Positions 1 to 9,291 are shown, counted from the first letter of the stretch. The stretch is DNA of 64,000 bases from Candidatus Zipacnadum vermilionense (GCA_029821755.1 JALGSV010000007.1:62001-126000), one strand, 5' to 3'. The notes: generated from the sequence alone by a model not told the origin. Program-made: numbers and translations.

Positions 1-1
1 C

Positions 2-1870
2 GAGATCAGCCCGCTCCTATGGCGCTCCATGGGCCGAACCGCCTCCGGGGGGTTGAGCGCCGGGCGGGTGCAGTCGGTGGCCCTGCGCATGATCGTCGAC
101 CGCGAGCGGGAGGTCCAGGCCTTCGTTCCCGAGGAGTACTGGTCCATTGCGGCCAACCTGACGCCCCAGGACAAGCAGCATCCCTTCACCGCCGACCTGA
201 AGGAGAAGGACGGCGAGAAGATCCAGATCAGCAGTGACGCCGAGGCGGAGGCGACCATCGCCGAGCTGCAGCAGCAAGCCTACGAGGTGGGGAAGTTCGA
301 GGAGAAGGACCGCCAGCGCAACGCGCAGCCGCCCTTCATCACCTCCACCCTCCAGCGCGCCGCCGCCTCGGAGCTGGGATTCTCGGCCAGCAAGACCATG
401 CGCGTCGCGCAAACGCTCTACGAGGGCGTGGAAACCGACGGCGAGACGGTCGGACTGATCACCTACATGCGCACTGACTCCACCCGCGTAGCCACGCCCG
501 CGCGGGAGCAAGCGGTGGCCTTCATCACCGAGCAATATGGCGACGATCACGTCGGCCCCGGCGTGCGCGGCAAGACCGCCAAGGGCGCCCAGGAGGCCCA
601 CGAGTGCATCCGACCCACCTCGGTGCTACGCTCCCCTGAGTCGTTGGCTCCGGCGCTGGACCATGACCAGGCGCGGCTCTACGACGTGATCTGGCGCCGT
701 TTCCTAGCCAGTCAGATGGCCCCAGCGCGCTACCGCCAGCGCGGCGTGGATATCCTGGCGGGGCCTTACAAGCTGCGGGCTACCAGCTCCGACGTGGTCT
801 TCCCCGGCTTCCTGGCGGTGCTGCCGGACCGGGAGAAGGAACAGGAGACGAAGGTGCCGGTGCTAACAGTGGGCCAGGCTCTGCGGCTGTTGGGGCTGAC
901 TCCGGAGCAGCACTTCACCCAGCCCCCGCCCCGCTACAACGAGGCTTCCCTGGTCCAGGCGCTGGAGGAGCAGGGCATCGGTCGCCCCAGCACTTACGCC
1001 CCCACTATCGAGACGCTGCGCACTCGTGAGTACGTGCACATGCAGAAGCGCAACTTCATCCCCACGCGCCTGGGGGTCGCCGTCTGCGACTATCTGGTGG
1101 ACCACTTCCCCGGCATCATGGACGTGGAGTTTACCGCACGGATGGAGGAGAACCTCGATACCGTCGAGCAGGGCGAGCAGGACTGGGTGACGCTGCTGCA
1201 GGAGTTCTATGGTCCGCTGGCGGACCGGCTGGCACAGGTCAAGGGCGCGGGCGAGACCTATCTGGAAGGCGAGACCTGCCCGGAGTGCGACGGGCGCTTG
1301 CGGGTGCGGTACTCCGCTTACGGCAAGTTCGCCGGGTGCGAGAACTACCCCGATTGCGCGTATAAGCGCGACCTGTCGGGCCTGGCGCAGGCCGAACCGG
1401 AGAAGCCCGAGGAGCTGGAGGAGACCTGCCCGGAATGCGGCGGGAAACTGCTAGTGCGCACCTCGCGTTATGGCAAGTTCGCCGGCTGCGCCAACTACCC
1501 CAATTGTAAGTACAAGCGCGACCTGTCCGGGCGGCCGCCGCGGGAGGCGCCCAAGGAGCTGGACGAGAAGTGCCCGCGGTGCGGCGCCACGCTGGTAGAG
1601 CGCCAGGGCCGCCGCGGCCCCTTCGTCGGCTGCAGCGCCTACCCCAAGTGCCGCTACATCAAAGGCTCGTCCGGCGGTCGGCCGCAACCGGTACCGACGG
1701 ACCTGCTCTGCGAGGAATGCGGCAAATCGCTGCTCCTGCGCCAGGGCCGTCGCGGCCCCTTCCTGGGCTGCTCCGGCTACCCCAAATGCCGCTTCACCCG
1801 CGAGCCGACCGAGGCGGAGCTGGCCGCCATCACCGCAACGGCAGGACAGCCGGCCCCGGAGGGGGAATAG
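2..1870 (+). CDS. topA: DNA topoisomerase I, 3' part (5' end outside window)
   Basis: Type IA topoisomerase that relaxes negative supercoils through a 5'-phosphotyrosine link. The reading frame is open from the first base, so the N-terminal Toprim domain lies upstream. The sequence opens in the strand-gate region (GLSAGRVQSVAL). The catalytic Tyr is in TYMRTDST, Tyr codon 464-466. The C-terminus carries four consecutive C4 zinc ribbons of the topoisomerase type: CPEC...GCENYPDC near 1276, CPEC...GCANYPNC near 1430, CPRC...GCSAYPKC near 1572 and CEEC...GCSGYPKC near 1710. Four ribbons in tandem is at the upper end for the family. The next gene begins 6 nt after the stop, so the two may be co-transcribed. 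Confidence 0.96.
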   Translation, partial: EISPLLWRSMGRTASGGLSAGRVQSVALRMIVDREREVQAFVPEEYWSIAANLTPQDKQHPFTADLKEKDGEKIQISSDAEAEATIAELQQQAYEVGKFEEKDRQRNAQPPFITSTLQRAAASELGFSASKTMRVAQTLYEGVETDGETVGLITYMRTDSTRVATPAREQAVAFITEQYGDDHVGPGVRGKTAKGAQEAHECIRPTSVLRSPESLAPALDHDQARLYDVIWRRFLASQMAPARYRQRGVDILAGPYKLRATSSDVVFPGFLAVLPDREKEQETKVPVLTVGQALRLLGLTPEQHFTQPPPRYNEASLVQALEEQGIGRPSTYAPTIETLRTREYVHMQKRNFIPTRLGVAVCDYLVDHFPGIMDVEFTARMEENLDTVEQGEQDWVTLLQEFYGPLADRLAQVKGAGETYLEGETCPECDGRLRVRYSAYGKFAGCENYPDCAYKRDLSGLAQAEPEKPEELEETCPECGGKLLVRTSRYGKFAGCANYPNCKYKRDLSGRPPREAPKELDEKCPRCGATLVERQGRRGPFVGCSAYPKCRYIKGSSGGRPQPVPTDLLCEECGKSLLLRQGRRGPFLGCSGYPKCRFTREPTEAELAAITATAGQPAPEGE

Positions 1871-1876
1871 GGCGGC

Positions 1877-4399
1877 ATGGCTGAGGATCAGACGACTCCG
1901 CGTGGGGCGGGCTTTTCAGCCCGCCCTCGGGTTGACCACGAAACGCCCGCAGAGGGCGGGCTAGTAAGTCCGCTCCATGCAATGCCGCCCCACGTGGACC
2001 AGGCCCGCCCCTTGGACTCCCTGTTGCTGCCCGCGGCGTTGTTCCTAACCACCTTTAGCGCCCTGGTCTTTGAGATCTCCCTCACCCGCGCCTTCTCGGT
2101 GCTGCTGCGCTACCACTTCGTCTTCCTGGCCGTATCGCTGGCCATCTGCGGTATCGGCCTGGGCGGTCTGCTCGACTACCTGCTCCGCGAGCGCTACGCC
2201 TCCTGGCGCGAGGCCCGGGGGCGGCTGGCCTTGCCCCTGGTGGCGCTCAGCCTCCTGTACCCCGCTACCGTGCTGATGCTGTTCGCCACGCCTCTGTCGG
2301 CGCTCCTGACCAACCTGTGGGTGCTCACGGCCGTTTGCCTACCTCCCTTCGTCTGCGTCGGTGTCTTCGTCAGCCACGTCTTCGCCCGCCACAGCGCCGG
2401 CAGCGGCTATCTGTACTTCGCCGACCTGACCGGTGCCGCGCTGGGGGCCATCGGCGTCATCGCGTTGCTGCAGTTGGTCGGTGGGGTCAATGCGATGTTG
2501 GTCTGCGGCTTGTTCACCGCGCTGGCGGTGCTGCTGGTGGCCACCTGGGCCCGCCGCGCGCCGATGACCGCGGTCGGAGTGGCCCTGCTCGTACTGCTCG
2601 GGTTCCTCCTGCAGCAGAACCTCTCGCGCAAACTGGTGGACCTGCCCTACCTTAGCGCCGACGCCGGACCGCTCGCCAAACCGCTCTACCAGGAATTGGG
2701 CGACAAGGAACACCCGGCCAGGGTCGTCACCAGTGTCTGGAATGCCTTCGCCCGCACCGACGTGGTGCAGTATGCCCGGGCCGACGGCAAGTTCTACCCC
2801 GAGGACGAACGGCTGGTCTTCACCGACGGGGAAGTTCCCACCAACATGGTTCGCTTCGACGGCAACCTCCGGCAGTTTGCCGACGACTACGGCCCCTTCC
2901 TCGGCTTCTTCCCCTTCCGCGCCTTCCGGCCCCAGCGGGTGATGCTCATCGGCCCCGGCGCAGGGCTGGATGTGCTACTGGCGCTGTCAGTGGGCGCGAA
3001 GGAGATCGACGGCGCGGAGCTGAACCCCGCCATCCCCCAGTTGGTGCGCGAGGCGCGGGACTTCTGCGGGCCAGTATACGACTACAGCAACGTCGACATC
3101 CAAGTCGCCGAGGGACGCAGCTACCTGGCGCGCTCGGACAAGCAGTACGATCTGATCTACATGGCGCTCACCAAGACCGCCACCACCGCCTCGCACTCCA
3201 TGGCGCTGACCGAGAGTTACGCCAACACCACGGAGGCCTTCCAGGAGTACTACCGGCGTCTGACCGACGACGGGGCGCTGGCCTTCATCTGCCAGCAGCG
3301 GCCTATTCTCCTGCGCGCCTTCACCACCGCCTGGCTGGCGGTGCAGCGGGAAGCCCAGGTGGATCCGGTGCAGGCTGCCGGCTACCTCGCGGTCGTGGAT
3401 GTCGGCTTGGCCCCGGCCCTCGCCGGGCCCTACCGGCACCTGCTGATCATGACCAAACGCCCGCTGACGCCGGAGCGCTCGAAAGAGCTGGCGACCTGGG
3501 CGGTAGCCTGGGGCCACGAGCCGGCCTTCTTCCCCGGCGCTTTCGAGCAGTTCCCCTTCGCCGCCACGCGCCAGAAGGCGATGGCCCCGGAGGAGTTCGT
3601 CACGCGGGTGAACAACGCCGCGATGTTGCCCCCGGGCATCCGCCTCAACTTCGCGCCCTGCCCGGATGACCGGCCCTTCGTGGTGGACCTGACCTTCGGC
3701 ATCCCCTCCCAGTTCTGGAGCCTGGCCCTCGCCGCGCTGCTGCTGGTACCGGTGCTCTCTTGCATGGCCTGGCCGACTATCCGCGCCCACGGCCACTCCT
3801 CCGCGGGGGCCTTTTCGGCGCAGGTGCTCTACTTCTCCTTGCTGGGCGCCGGGTTCATGCTCATCGAGGTGGCGCTGATCCAGAAGCTGATCCTCTACCT
3901 GGGCTACCCGGTCCTGTCCCTGTCGGTGATTCTCTTTGCTCTGTTGCTGGGCGGAAGCCTGGGCAGCCTGCATAGCCAGCGCTGGGCGACCGATCTCTTG
4001 CCCCGCGGTCTGATCTGGGCGGGAGGCCTTGCCATCGTCTGGGGCGTTTTACTATACGCGTTTATCCCCGGCATCATGTCCGGCGCCTTGCGGCTGGGGA
4101 TTGAGGTGCGCAGCTTGCTGACCATGGTGATGCTGCTGCCGCTGGCCTGGTGCCTCGGCGTCATGTTCCCCAGCGGCCTGCGCCTGTTGTCTCGCCAGAG
4201 TCCCGGCACAGTGCCCTGGATGTGGGGCGTGAACGGCCTGACCTCGGTAGCCGGCTCGGTACTGGCGATGATCCTGGCCAAATTCTGGGGCTTTTCGGCG
4301 GTCCTGCTGCTGGGCCTCGGGCATTATGTGCTGGTCGTGGCCCTGGTGAAGCTCGGTTGGGCCTTTCCGAGCGACACAGGGACGCAAGCCCCCTCCTAA
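1877..4399 (+). CDS. membrane-embedded spermidine-synthase-like protein (SAM-dependent methyltransferase fold between membrane domains)
   Basis: 840 codons. Hydrophobic segments fill about residues 50-250. A Rossmann aminopropyl/methyltransferase-like domain follows (about 350-500), with the nucleotide loop LIGPGAGLDVLLAL and an acidic strand end GAELNP. A second block of membrane helices spans about 610-830. Such fusions are common in environmental bacteria and their substrate is mostly unproven, so real spermidine synthase activity should not be assumed. The first 35 codons run through a dispersed palindrome (1905-1926) and are low-complexity. The Met at 1982 (MPPHVDQARPLD), just before the first helix, is at least as good a start as 1877. 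Confidence 0.82.
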   Translation: MAEDQTTPRGAGFSARPRVDHETPAEGGLVSPLHAMPPHVDQARPLDSLLLPAALFLTTFSALVFEISLTRAFSVLLRYHFVFLAVSLAICGIGLGGLLDYLLRERYASWREARGRLALPLVALSLLYPATVLMLFATPLSALLTNLWVLTAVCLPPFVCVGVFVSHVFARHSAGSGYLYFADLTGAALGAIGVIALLQLVGGVNAMLVCGLFTALAVLLVATWARRAPMTAVGVALLVLLGFLLQQNLSRKLVDLPYLSADAGPLAKPLYQELGDKEHPARVVTSVWNAFARTDVVQYARADGKFYPEDERLVFTDGEVPTNMVRFDGNLRQFADDYGPFLGFFPFRAFRPQRVMLIGPGAGLDVLLALSVGAKEIDGAELNPAIPQLVREARDFCGPVYDYSNVDIQVAEGRSYLARSDKQYDLIYMALTKTATTASHSMALTESYANTTEAFQEYYRRLTDDGALAFICQQRPILLRAFTTAWLAVQREAQVDPVQAAGYLAVVDVGLAPALAGPYRHLLIMTKRPLTPERSKELATWAVAWGHEPAFFPGAFEQFPFAATRQKAMAPEEFVTRVNNAAMLPPGIRLNFAPCPDDRPFVVDLTFGIPSQFWSLALAALLLVPVLSCMAWPTIRAHGHSSAGAFSAQVLYFSLLGAGFMLIEVALIQKLILYLGYPVLSLSVILFALLLGGSLGSLHSQRWATDLLPRGLIWAGGLAIVWGVLLYAFIPGIMSGALRLGIEVRSLLTMVMLLPLAWCLGVMFPSGLRLLSRQSPGTVPWMWGVNGLTSVAGSVLAMILAKFWGFSAVLLLGLGHYVLVVALVKLGWAFPSDTGTQAPS
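1905..1926. repeat. palindromic repeat family C (copy 1)
   Basis: GGCGGGCTTTTCAGCCCGCC forms a perfect inverted repeat with a short T-rich loop. A second half copy (GGGCGGGCTAG) follows at about 1954. It lies within the annotated N-terminus of the 1877 gene. The same palindrome, usually with loop TTCT, recurs near 19949, 34520, 61334 and 63839. Confidence 0.85.
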
Positions 4400-4463
4400 C
4401 CGCACCATTCCAAACTCGCGACTCACGAGCTGCGACTCGCGACTTACCTCCGGGAGCCCAGAT

Positions 4464-5096
4464 ATGTTTTCTGCCAGCGAACAAGAACACAAAGATGAGC
4501 GGGCCCGGCAGCAGGTGGACGAGGCCCTGCGCCAGATGGAGAAGTGGACCGAGAACATCATCCGTCGTCTGCGGATAACCCAGCCGGTGCGAGCGGCGGC
4601 TGACGCCGCCTGGCGCAGCGCCCGCCGCTCCCGCCGCTATGGGGTCATTTCCCGCCACACCGACCTGCAGGCCCGCGTGGTGCGTTGCATGATCCTGCTG
4701 GCCGTGGCCACCGACCCCTCGCTGGTGCCGCGGGTGAAAGAGCTGGCCCGCTACTACAGCCGTAACTACGCCTGGGAGTGGTTGAGCAATGCCATCACCA
4801 CCGCGCCGCGCGACATGGCCCGCGACATGATCCTGCGCGCCGGCGACTCCCAGTGGGGCGAGGCCCCTCTGGCCGGAGCCCTCTCCTACGTCCTCTTCCA
4901 CCACAGCGAGGGCCATCTCCAGCATCTCTCCAGCTACAGCGAGGCCTACACCCGCGCTCTGCGCCTGGAATCCGCCGACTTCTTCCGCGATCAGGCGTCC
5001 CGCCCGCGCCTGCGCCTGGGTCTGGCGCTCCAGAACGAGAAGCGCGAGGCCGCCTTCAAGCGTCTCGAGGGGCGCGGGGACAAGACGAAAGGGTAG
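4464..5096 (+). CDS. hypothetical protein, predicted soluble and helical
   Basis: 210 residues, not recognised. It begins with a charged helical stretch (EQEHKDERARQQVDEALRQME). A helix-rich body follows, with paired aromatics (YYSRNYAWEWLSNAI) and a C-terminal Arg/Lys-rich tail. There is no signal peptide, no convincing membrane segment and no Cys cluster. A Shine-Dalgarno-like GGGAG lies about 9 nt before the ATG. The 64-nt gap from the previous gene contains several ACTCGCG-type heptamers. Codon use matches its neighbours, which supports a real gene. Confidence 0.75.
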   Translation: MFSASEQEHKDERARQQVDEALRQMEKWTENIIRRLRITQPVRAAADAAWRSARRSRRYGVISRHTDLQARVVRCMILLAVATDPSLVPRVKELARYYSRNYAWEWLSNAITTAPRDMARDMILRAGDSQWGEAPLAGALSYVLFHHSEGHLQHLSSYSEAYTRALRLESADFFRDQASRPRLRLGLALQNEKREAAFKRLEGRGDKTKG

Positions 5097-5160
5097 GGGA
5101 GATGTTGAGCGATCACGCGACTCCCCATATCCGCCCTTACGAGACGCCGACCTCCCACCC

Positions 5161-5189
5161 TTTACAATCCACTTGCGTTCGGGCATAAT
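5161..5189 (+). promoter_or_regulatory. sigma70-type promoter for the L,D-transpeptidase gene
   Basis: TTTACA (5161-5166), a 17-nt spacer and CATAAT (5184-5189), each 5 of 6 to consensus. It gives a leader of about 40 nt before the GTG at 5234, which has GGGAGG as ribosome binding site. Confidence 0.7.
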
Positions 5190-5233
5190 CCCCCCGAAGT
5201 ACCAAGAACCACACCCGCCGGGAGGGTCTCACC

Positions 5234-6121
5234 GTGCTTGGATGGCGGCTGACCTGCCGTGTCACATTAACTGTTGCTGTTCTCCTCGGAGTCCTCAGCC
5301 TCGCTGTAGCGGACACCTCCACCCAGGGGGCGGAGGCACCACCGATCTCCCCCTTCCTCATCCGCGAGGGACCCCTGGCCGAGCAGATCATCCGCGAGGT
5401 GGAGCTGAAGCCCGCGCTCACCTTCCTCAGCCCCGGCCCCGATGAGGAGTGGCTGGAGGGCGGCGGCGTCACCCTCCGCTGGCTCTCCGCCGGTCCCATC
5501 CGTACCGTGCGCCTGTTCTACTACGGCGACCTGACCCGCCTGGGCGGCCGCGTCCGCGGCAACTTCTCCAGCATAATCGCGGACAAGGGCCCCAACACCG
5601 GCCAGTACAAGTGGGTCGTGCCCTGGATTGACGCCTCCGGCTTCATCATGCGCATCGCCGGCTTCGATGAGCACGGCAAGATGGTGGCCGAGGCCGAGCA
5701 GGGCGTGGGCTTCCGCGCCAAGGAAGCCGCCGGCAAGACCGGCACTTTCATCGTGATCAGCAAGCGCCGCCAGCGCCTGTGGTACTACCACGACGATCGC
5801 TTGAAGTGGATCAGCATCGTATCCACGGCGACCCGCGGCTACAGCACCCCCGACATGAGCCCCGGCTCGGGCGGCCGGCGCGGGGCGATGGGCCGCGTCT
5901 TCTACAAGGACCCCAACGCCTTCAGCCGCATGTACCAGGTGCCCATGCGCTGGTGGATGGCCATCACCAGTTCCGGTAGTCACGGCATTCACGCCACCAG
6001 TCGGGGCCTGTACCGCTACCTCGGCGGTCCCGCCTCCCATGGCTGCATCCGCCAGCACCGCGCCGACGCGAAGAACCTGTACGGCATGGTGAGCGTGGGG
6101 ACGTCCGTATATGTGGATTAA
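5234..6121 (+). CDS. exported L,D-transpeptidase (YkuD fold)
   Basis: 295 residues, GTG start preceded by GGGAGG at suitable spacing. The N-terminal hydrophobic segment (about residues 9-26) ends at an Ala-rich site typical of Sec export. A beta-rich middle region (about 50-160) precedes the YkuD catalytic domain. That domain holds the family signature: SHGIHATS, then SHGCIRQH with the nucleophile Cys about 20 residues later, ending in GTSVYVD. Family members form 3-3 peptidoglycan cross-links or anchor proteins to the wall. The gene has its own promoter at 5161. Confidence 0.93.
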   Translation: MLGWRLTCRVTLTVAVLLGVLSLAVADTSTQGAEAPPISPFLIREGPLAEQIIREVELKPALTFLSPGPDEEWLEGGGVTLRWLSAGPIRTVRLFYYGDLTRLGGRVRGNFSSIIADKGPNTGQYKWVVPWIDASGFIMRIAGFDEHGKMVAEAEQGVGFRAKEAAGKTGTFIVISKRRQRLWYYHDDRLKWISIVSTATRGYSTPDMSPGSGGRRGAMGRVFYKDPNAFSRMYQVPMRWWMAITSSGSHGIHATSRGLYRYLGGPASHGCIRQHRADAKNLYGMVSVGTSVYVD

Positions 6122-6174
6122 GACGCGAGTCGCGACACGCGAGTCGCGTGCAGGAACGAGACGGTTAGGCGGTG

Positions 6175-6195
6175 GCACCGGCGTCTCGCCGGTGC
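6175..6195. repeat. palindromic repeat family A (copy 1)
   Basis: CACCGGCGTCTCGCCGGTG with one further paired base at each end, an 8-bp stem around loop GTCTC. It lies in the 164-nt gap between the L,D-transpeptidase and oxidoreductase genes. ACTCGCG/CGCGAGT heptamers flank it on both sides (6124-6150 and 6233-6262). Confidence 0.9.
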
Positions 6196-6285
6196 TTTCT
6201 CCCGTAAGGGGAACGGTGTTCATCGGCATCCCCAACTCGCGACTCGCGGCGGGCGACTCGCGGCAATTCTGATCTGGAGTCTGCT

Positions 6286-7320
6286 ATGGAATCTCTACCC
6301 AAACTGAAAGTCGGACAAGTCGGGGTCGAGCGTTTTGGCGCACACCGGCGGCACACTATGCGGGCCACGGGGCTATTTGACCTGGTGGCCGTTCATGATT
6401 ACGTCTCGGAGAACATGGCCAAGGCAGCGGAGGAGGAGAGCGCCGCGTCGTGCGAGACCTACGAGGAGCTGCTGGACTTCCCCGGCCTGGAGGGCATCGT
6501 CATCTCCACCGGCGCCAAGTTCCATGCCGAGCAGGCGATCGCCGCTGCCGAGCGTGGGCTGCACGTCTTCGTGGAGAAGCCGCTGTGCTCAACGCCGGAA
6601 GAGATGCACGCGCTGTTGGAGTGCCAGAAGCGCGCCGGCGTGGTCATCGGCGTCGGCCACGGCGACCACAGTGCCAGCGGCGTCGCCCGGACCATCAAGC
6701 GCCTGATCGAATCCGGTGAGCTGGGCGAGATCGCCGCCGTGGAGGCGACCACGGCGCACAACGGGGGCAAGCTGATGGCCTCGACCGAGTGGCGCGCCGA
6801 CCCGGCCAAGAACCCCGGCGGCATGCTCTTCCAGTGCGGGGTCCACTCGCTCCACGAGCTAATGTTTTACTTCGGCGCCCTCAAGGAAATCGGGTGCTTC
6901 ATGCGCTACGACGTGCATACCTCCGCCACCGCCGACGTCGCCGTCTGCCTGCTGCACTTCTCTAGCGGCCTGGTGGGCACGCTCAACGCTTACCACGTCA
7001 CTCCCTACCGCCACACCCTCAACGTCCTGGGCACTCAGGCCAACCTCTACCGCCGCAACCAGTACTTCGAGGAGGGTCTGCACCTGGATATGCAGGTCAC
7101 GCATTTTGACGGCAAGCACGAGCCGTTGATCCCAGTACCCCTGGACGAGGGCGGCCTCCCGCACGGCGAGGTGCGCAGTTGGTTTAACGGCATCCGTCAG
7201 GGCACGCCCGTCTACCCCAACCTGCGCGACGGCGCCCGTGCGGTGGCGGCAGTCTTCGCCGCCGACGACTCTGCGAAGCAGGGCGGGGCACCGGTAGCCG
7301 TGCCGGATGAGTTGGCTTAA
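6286..7320 (+). CDS. Gfo/Idh/MocA family oxidoreductase
   Basis: 344 residues. Predicted NAD(P)-dependent sugar or inositol dehydrogenase-type protein. A Rossmann half occupies residues 1-125 and contains the family stretch FVEKPLCSTPEEM (about 98-110). A beta-sheet C-terminal half holds the substrate side, with GGMLFQCGVHSLHELMFYFG (about 180-200) in place of the usual GG-x-D-x-G-x-H motif. The N-terminal glycine loop is atypical (KVGQVGVERFG). CTGGAG 7 nt before the ATG supports the start. The nitrilase-like gene follows 41 nt downstream and is probably co-transcribed. Confidence 0.88.
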   Translation: MESLPKLKVGQVGVERFGAHRRHTMRATGLFDLVAVHDYVSENMAKAAEEESAASCETYEELLDFPGLEGIVISTGAKFHAEQAIAAAERGLHVFVEKPLCSTPEEMHALLECQKRAGVVIGVGHGDHSASGVARTIKRLIESGELGEIAAVEATTAHNGGKLMASTEWRADPAKNPGGMLFQCGVHSLHELMFYFGALKEIGCFMRYDVHTSATADVAVCLLHFSSGLVGTLNAYHVTPYRHTLNVLGTQANLYRRNQYFEEGLHLDMQVTHFDGKHEPLIPVPLDEGGLPHGEVRSWFNGIRQGTPVYPNLRDGARAVAAVFAADDSAKQGGAPVAVPDELA

Positions 7321-7361
7321 CCCAACCCGGCCCCCGATTGCGACTAACGAAAGGACTCTTC

Positions 7362-8207
7362 ATGCCCACCGAAAAGACCCAAACCATTCACGTCGCGGCC
7401 GGACAGATCGTCTGCACTCCTGGCGACATCGCCGGCAACCTGGCCCAGGTCGCCGACCTGAGCAAGACTGCCGCCAAGGCGGGAGCACGCCTGATCCTCT
7501 TCGGCGAGGGAGCCTTGACGGGCTACCTGCTCACGCCGGAGATGCTCTCCCTGGCTCTGACCGCCGACGGTCCGGCTGCGCGCAAGCTGCTGGCTATCGC
7601 TAAGAGGAACGACATCGTCGTGGTGGCCGGAACGCTGGAGCGCGCCGGGAAGAAGCTGCACATGAGCGCTTTCGCGGCCTACCCCGACGGCAAGCTCCTG
7701 GTCCAGCGCAAGCACAACCTCCCCCCCGTGGACCTGAACGCCGGTCTCACCCCCGGCCCGGAGAAGCGCAAGGTCTTTGCGGTGGATGGCGTGAAGTTCG
7801 CCATCTGCATCTGCGCCGACTCAGGGATTCCGGACATCGTCAACAAGCTGGTGGGTTGGGGCGTGCAGGTCTCGCTTAACCCCACGGCCGGCGGCGGCGG
7901 ACGCAAGTTCATGAAGCACGCCGAGGAGCTGGAGGACCCCGCTAAGTTGAAGTCCTACCTGCGCGACATGAAAAAGGTATGCTTCATGGGCGGCGCGATC
8001 GAGCAGTGCCTCAAGCATCACCTGTGCATGGTCGCGTGCAACCTCTCCGGCGACGACGGGGTAGGCAACTACCACCCCGGTCACGGGGCCATAGTCGACA
8101 GTGGCGGCAAGACGGTGGGGCTGATTCCGGGGGAGTACGTGGTGGAGTACCTGCGCCCGCAGTTGATCCACGGGGAGATCGTGGTACGCAAGGCCAGGAA
8201 AGCGTAG
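7362..8207 (+). CDS. carbon-nitrogen hydrolase (nitrilase superfamily)
   Basis: 281 residues. The Glu-Lys-Cys triad of the superfamily is readable: Glu in FGEGALTGYL, Lys in RKHNLPPVD, Cys in ICICADSGIPD. The fold hydrolyses nitriles, amides or carbamoyl groups; the substrate cannot be told from sequence. The ATG at 7362 is chosen over an in-frame TTG at 7338 because GAAAGGA sits 7 nt before it. The position downstream of the oxidoreductase suggests a shared catabolic role. A hairpin terminator follows 22 nt after the stop. Confidence 0.9.
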   Translation: MPTEKTQTIHVAAGQIVCTPGDIAGNLAQVADLSKTAAKAGARLILFGEGALTGYLLTPEMLSLALTADGPAARKLLAIAKRNDIVVVAGTLERAGKKLHMSAFAAYPDGKLLVQRKHNLPPVDLNAGLTPGPEKRKVFAVDGVKFAICICADSGIPDIVNKLVGWGVQVSLNPTAGGGGRKFMKHAEELEDPAKLKSYLRDMKKVCFMGGAIEQCLKHHLCMVACNLSGDDGVGNYHPGHGAIVDSGGKTVGLIPGEYVVEYLRPQLIHGEIVVRKARKA

Positions 8208-8229
8208 GGGGAAGTCGGGAGACGCGAAC

Positions 8230-8258
8230 AACGGCAGGAGCCACCGGTTCCTGCCGTT
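8230..8258 (+). terminator. hairpin terminator
   Basis: AACGGCAGGA pairs with TCCTGCCGTT, a 10-bp perfect stem with a 9-nt loop, followed by ATGCTTT. It lies between convergent genes and may serve both strands. Confidence 0.7.
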
Positions 8259-8298
8259 ATGCTTTGGGGTCCCGGGAGCGATTGAGGCCGGTGACGCC

Positions 8299-8769
8299 CT
8301 ACCCCGCGCGGCGTCGCACCATGCACAGCGAGTCGCCCTCCTCGCGGAACTTCGTCTCGCCCTCGCACTCAAAGTCCACGCTCTCGTAGAGCGAGACGGC
8401 GCGGACGTTGTCCTTGAGGACGGTTAGATGCACGGCGGGGAGGCTCTGGGCGTCGGCCTCGGCGAGCAGCGCCTCCATCAACTGTCGCCCCCAGCCCTGG
8501 CCCTGGGCGTGTTCCCGTAGGCCGATCCCCAGGACCGGCTTGTCGCTGTCCACGTTCCACATGAAGCCGTGCCCCTCCACCGCCCCCTCCGCCGAGACCA
8601 GCCCCAGCACCACGTTCTTCCCGGACTCGCCGTCGGTTAGGTGTTCGCGGAGCACTTCCTCCGTGAGTTCCGGCCAGGGCTGGAAGAAGCAGGTGACGGC
8701 CTCGGTCAGCGAGTTGTAGAACTCTTGCAGCGCCGGGAGGTCGGTCAGTGTAAGGGGTCGGATGAGCAT
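8299..8769 (-). CDS. GNAT family N-acetyltransferase (paralogue 1)
   Basis: 156 residues. The acetyl-CoA loop QGQGWG, fitting Q/R-x-x-G-x-G, is at about residues 90-95, followed by a helix LMEALLAEA and a terminal beta-bulge region with LYESVDFECEGE. It is a close paralogue of the next gene upstream: both begin with M-I-x-R-x-L-T and share LQEFY-SLTE and GQGWGR-like segments. Acceptor unknown. Last gene of a three-gene minus-strand unit. Confidence 0.88.
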   Translation of the reverse strand: MLIRPLTLTDLPALQEFYNSLTEAVTCFFQPWPELTEEVLREHLTDGESGKNVVLGLVSAEGAVEGHGFMWNVDSDKPVLGIGLREHAQGQGWGRQLMEALLAEADAQSLPAVHLTVLKDNVRAVSLYESVDFECEGETKFREEGDSLCMVRRRAG

Positions 8770-8802
8770 AGCAGACCTTCTTCCGGGGGGAGCGAGATCA
8801 GT

Positions 8803-9270
8803 CTACGGCCGGGCTCGGACCATGCGCCAGGACCCGTCGGGGCAGTTGCTGTCGATCTCGCCGATGATGGTCCAGCCCAGGCTCTGGTATAGAGCGATAG
8901 CCCGGGGGTTGTCCTTGTTGACGCCGAGGTGGACCTCCGGGAAACCGCGCGCGTCGGCCTCGGCGAGGATTGCCTCGGCCAGCCGCCGGCCCCAGCCCTG
9001 GTCCTGAGCGCGCTTCCGCAGGCCGATGCCAAAGGAGGGCTGCTCGGTCCCCGGTCCGCGTATGAAGGCATGGCCCTCCACCTCGCCGGCCTCAGAGACC
9101 AGTCCCCAGACCAGGGCACGCCCGTCCTCCCCGCTGGCGAGGTGGTCACGGAGGATCTCCTCGGTCGCTTCGCCCCAGGGGCGGAAAAAGTAGGTGATCT
9201 CCTCGGTCAGCGAGTCGTAGAACTCCTGCAGGCCGGCCAAATCAGCGCCGGTCAAACGGCGGATTATCAT
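8803..9270 (-). CDS. GNAT family N-acetyltransferase (paralogue 2)
   Basis: 155 residues. It has the same layout as its downstream neighbour: an N-terminal region with LQEFYDSLTEEITYFFRPW, the acetyl-CoA loop QDQGWG near residue 88 and a C-terminal LYQSLGWTIIGE strand. The two genes are 33 nt apart and look like a tandem duplication that has diverged. The start codon lies 21 nt after the stop of the upstream membrane-protein gene. Substrate unknown. Confidence 0.88.
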   Translation of the reverse strand: MIIRRLTGADLAGLQEFYDSLTEEITYFFRPWGEATEEILRDHLASGEDGRALVWGLVSEAGEVEGHAFIRGPGTEQPSFGIGLRKRAQDQGWGRRLAEAILAEADARGFPEVHLGVNKDNPRAIALYQSLGWTIIGEIDSNCPDGSWRMVRARP

Positions 9271-9291
9271 TCGTCCCGCCCCTCTCCCGCG

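Noticed and set aside
1877-4399. True polyamine biosynthesis gene
   Set aside because: The domain is enclosed in membrane segments and no speD or other polyamine gene is near, so only the fold is claimed.
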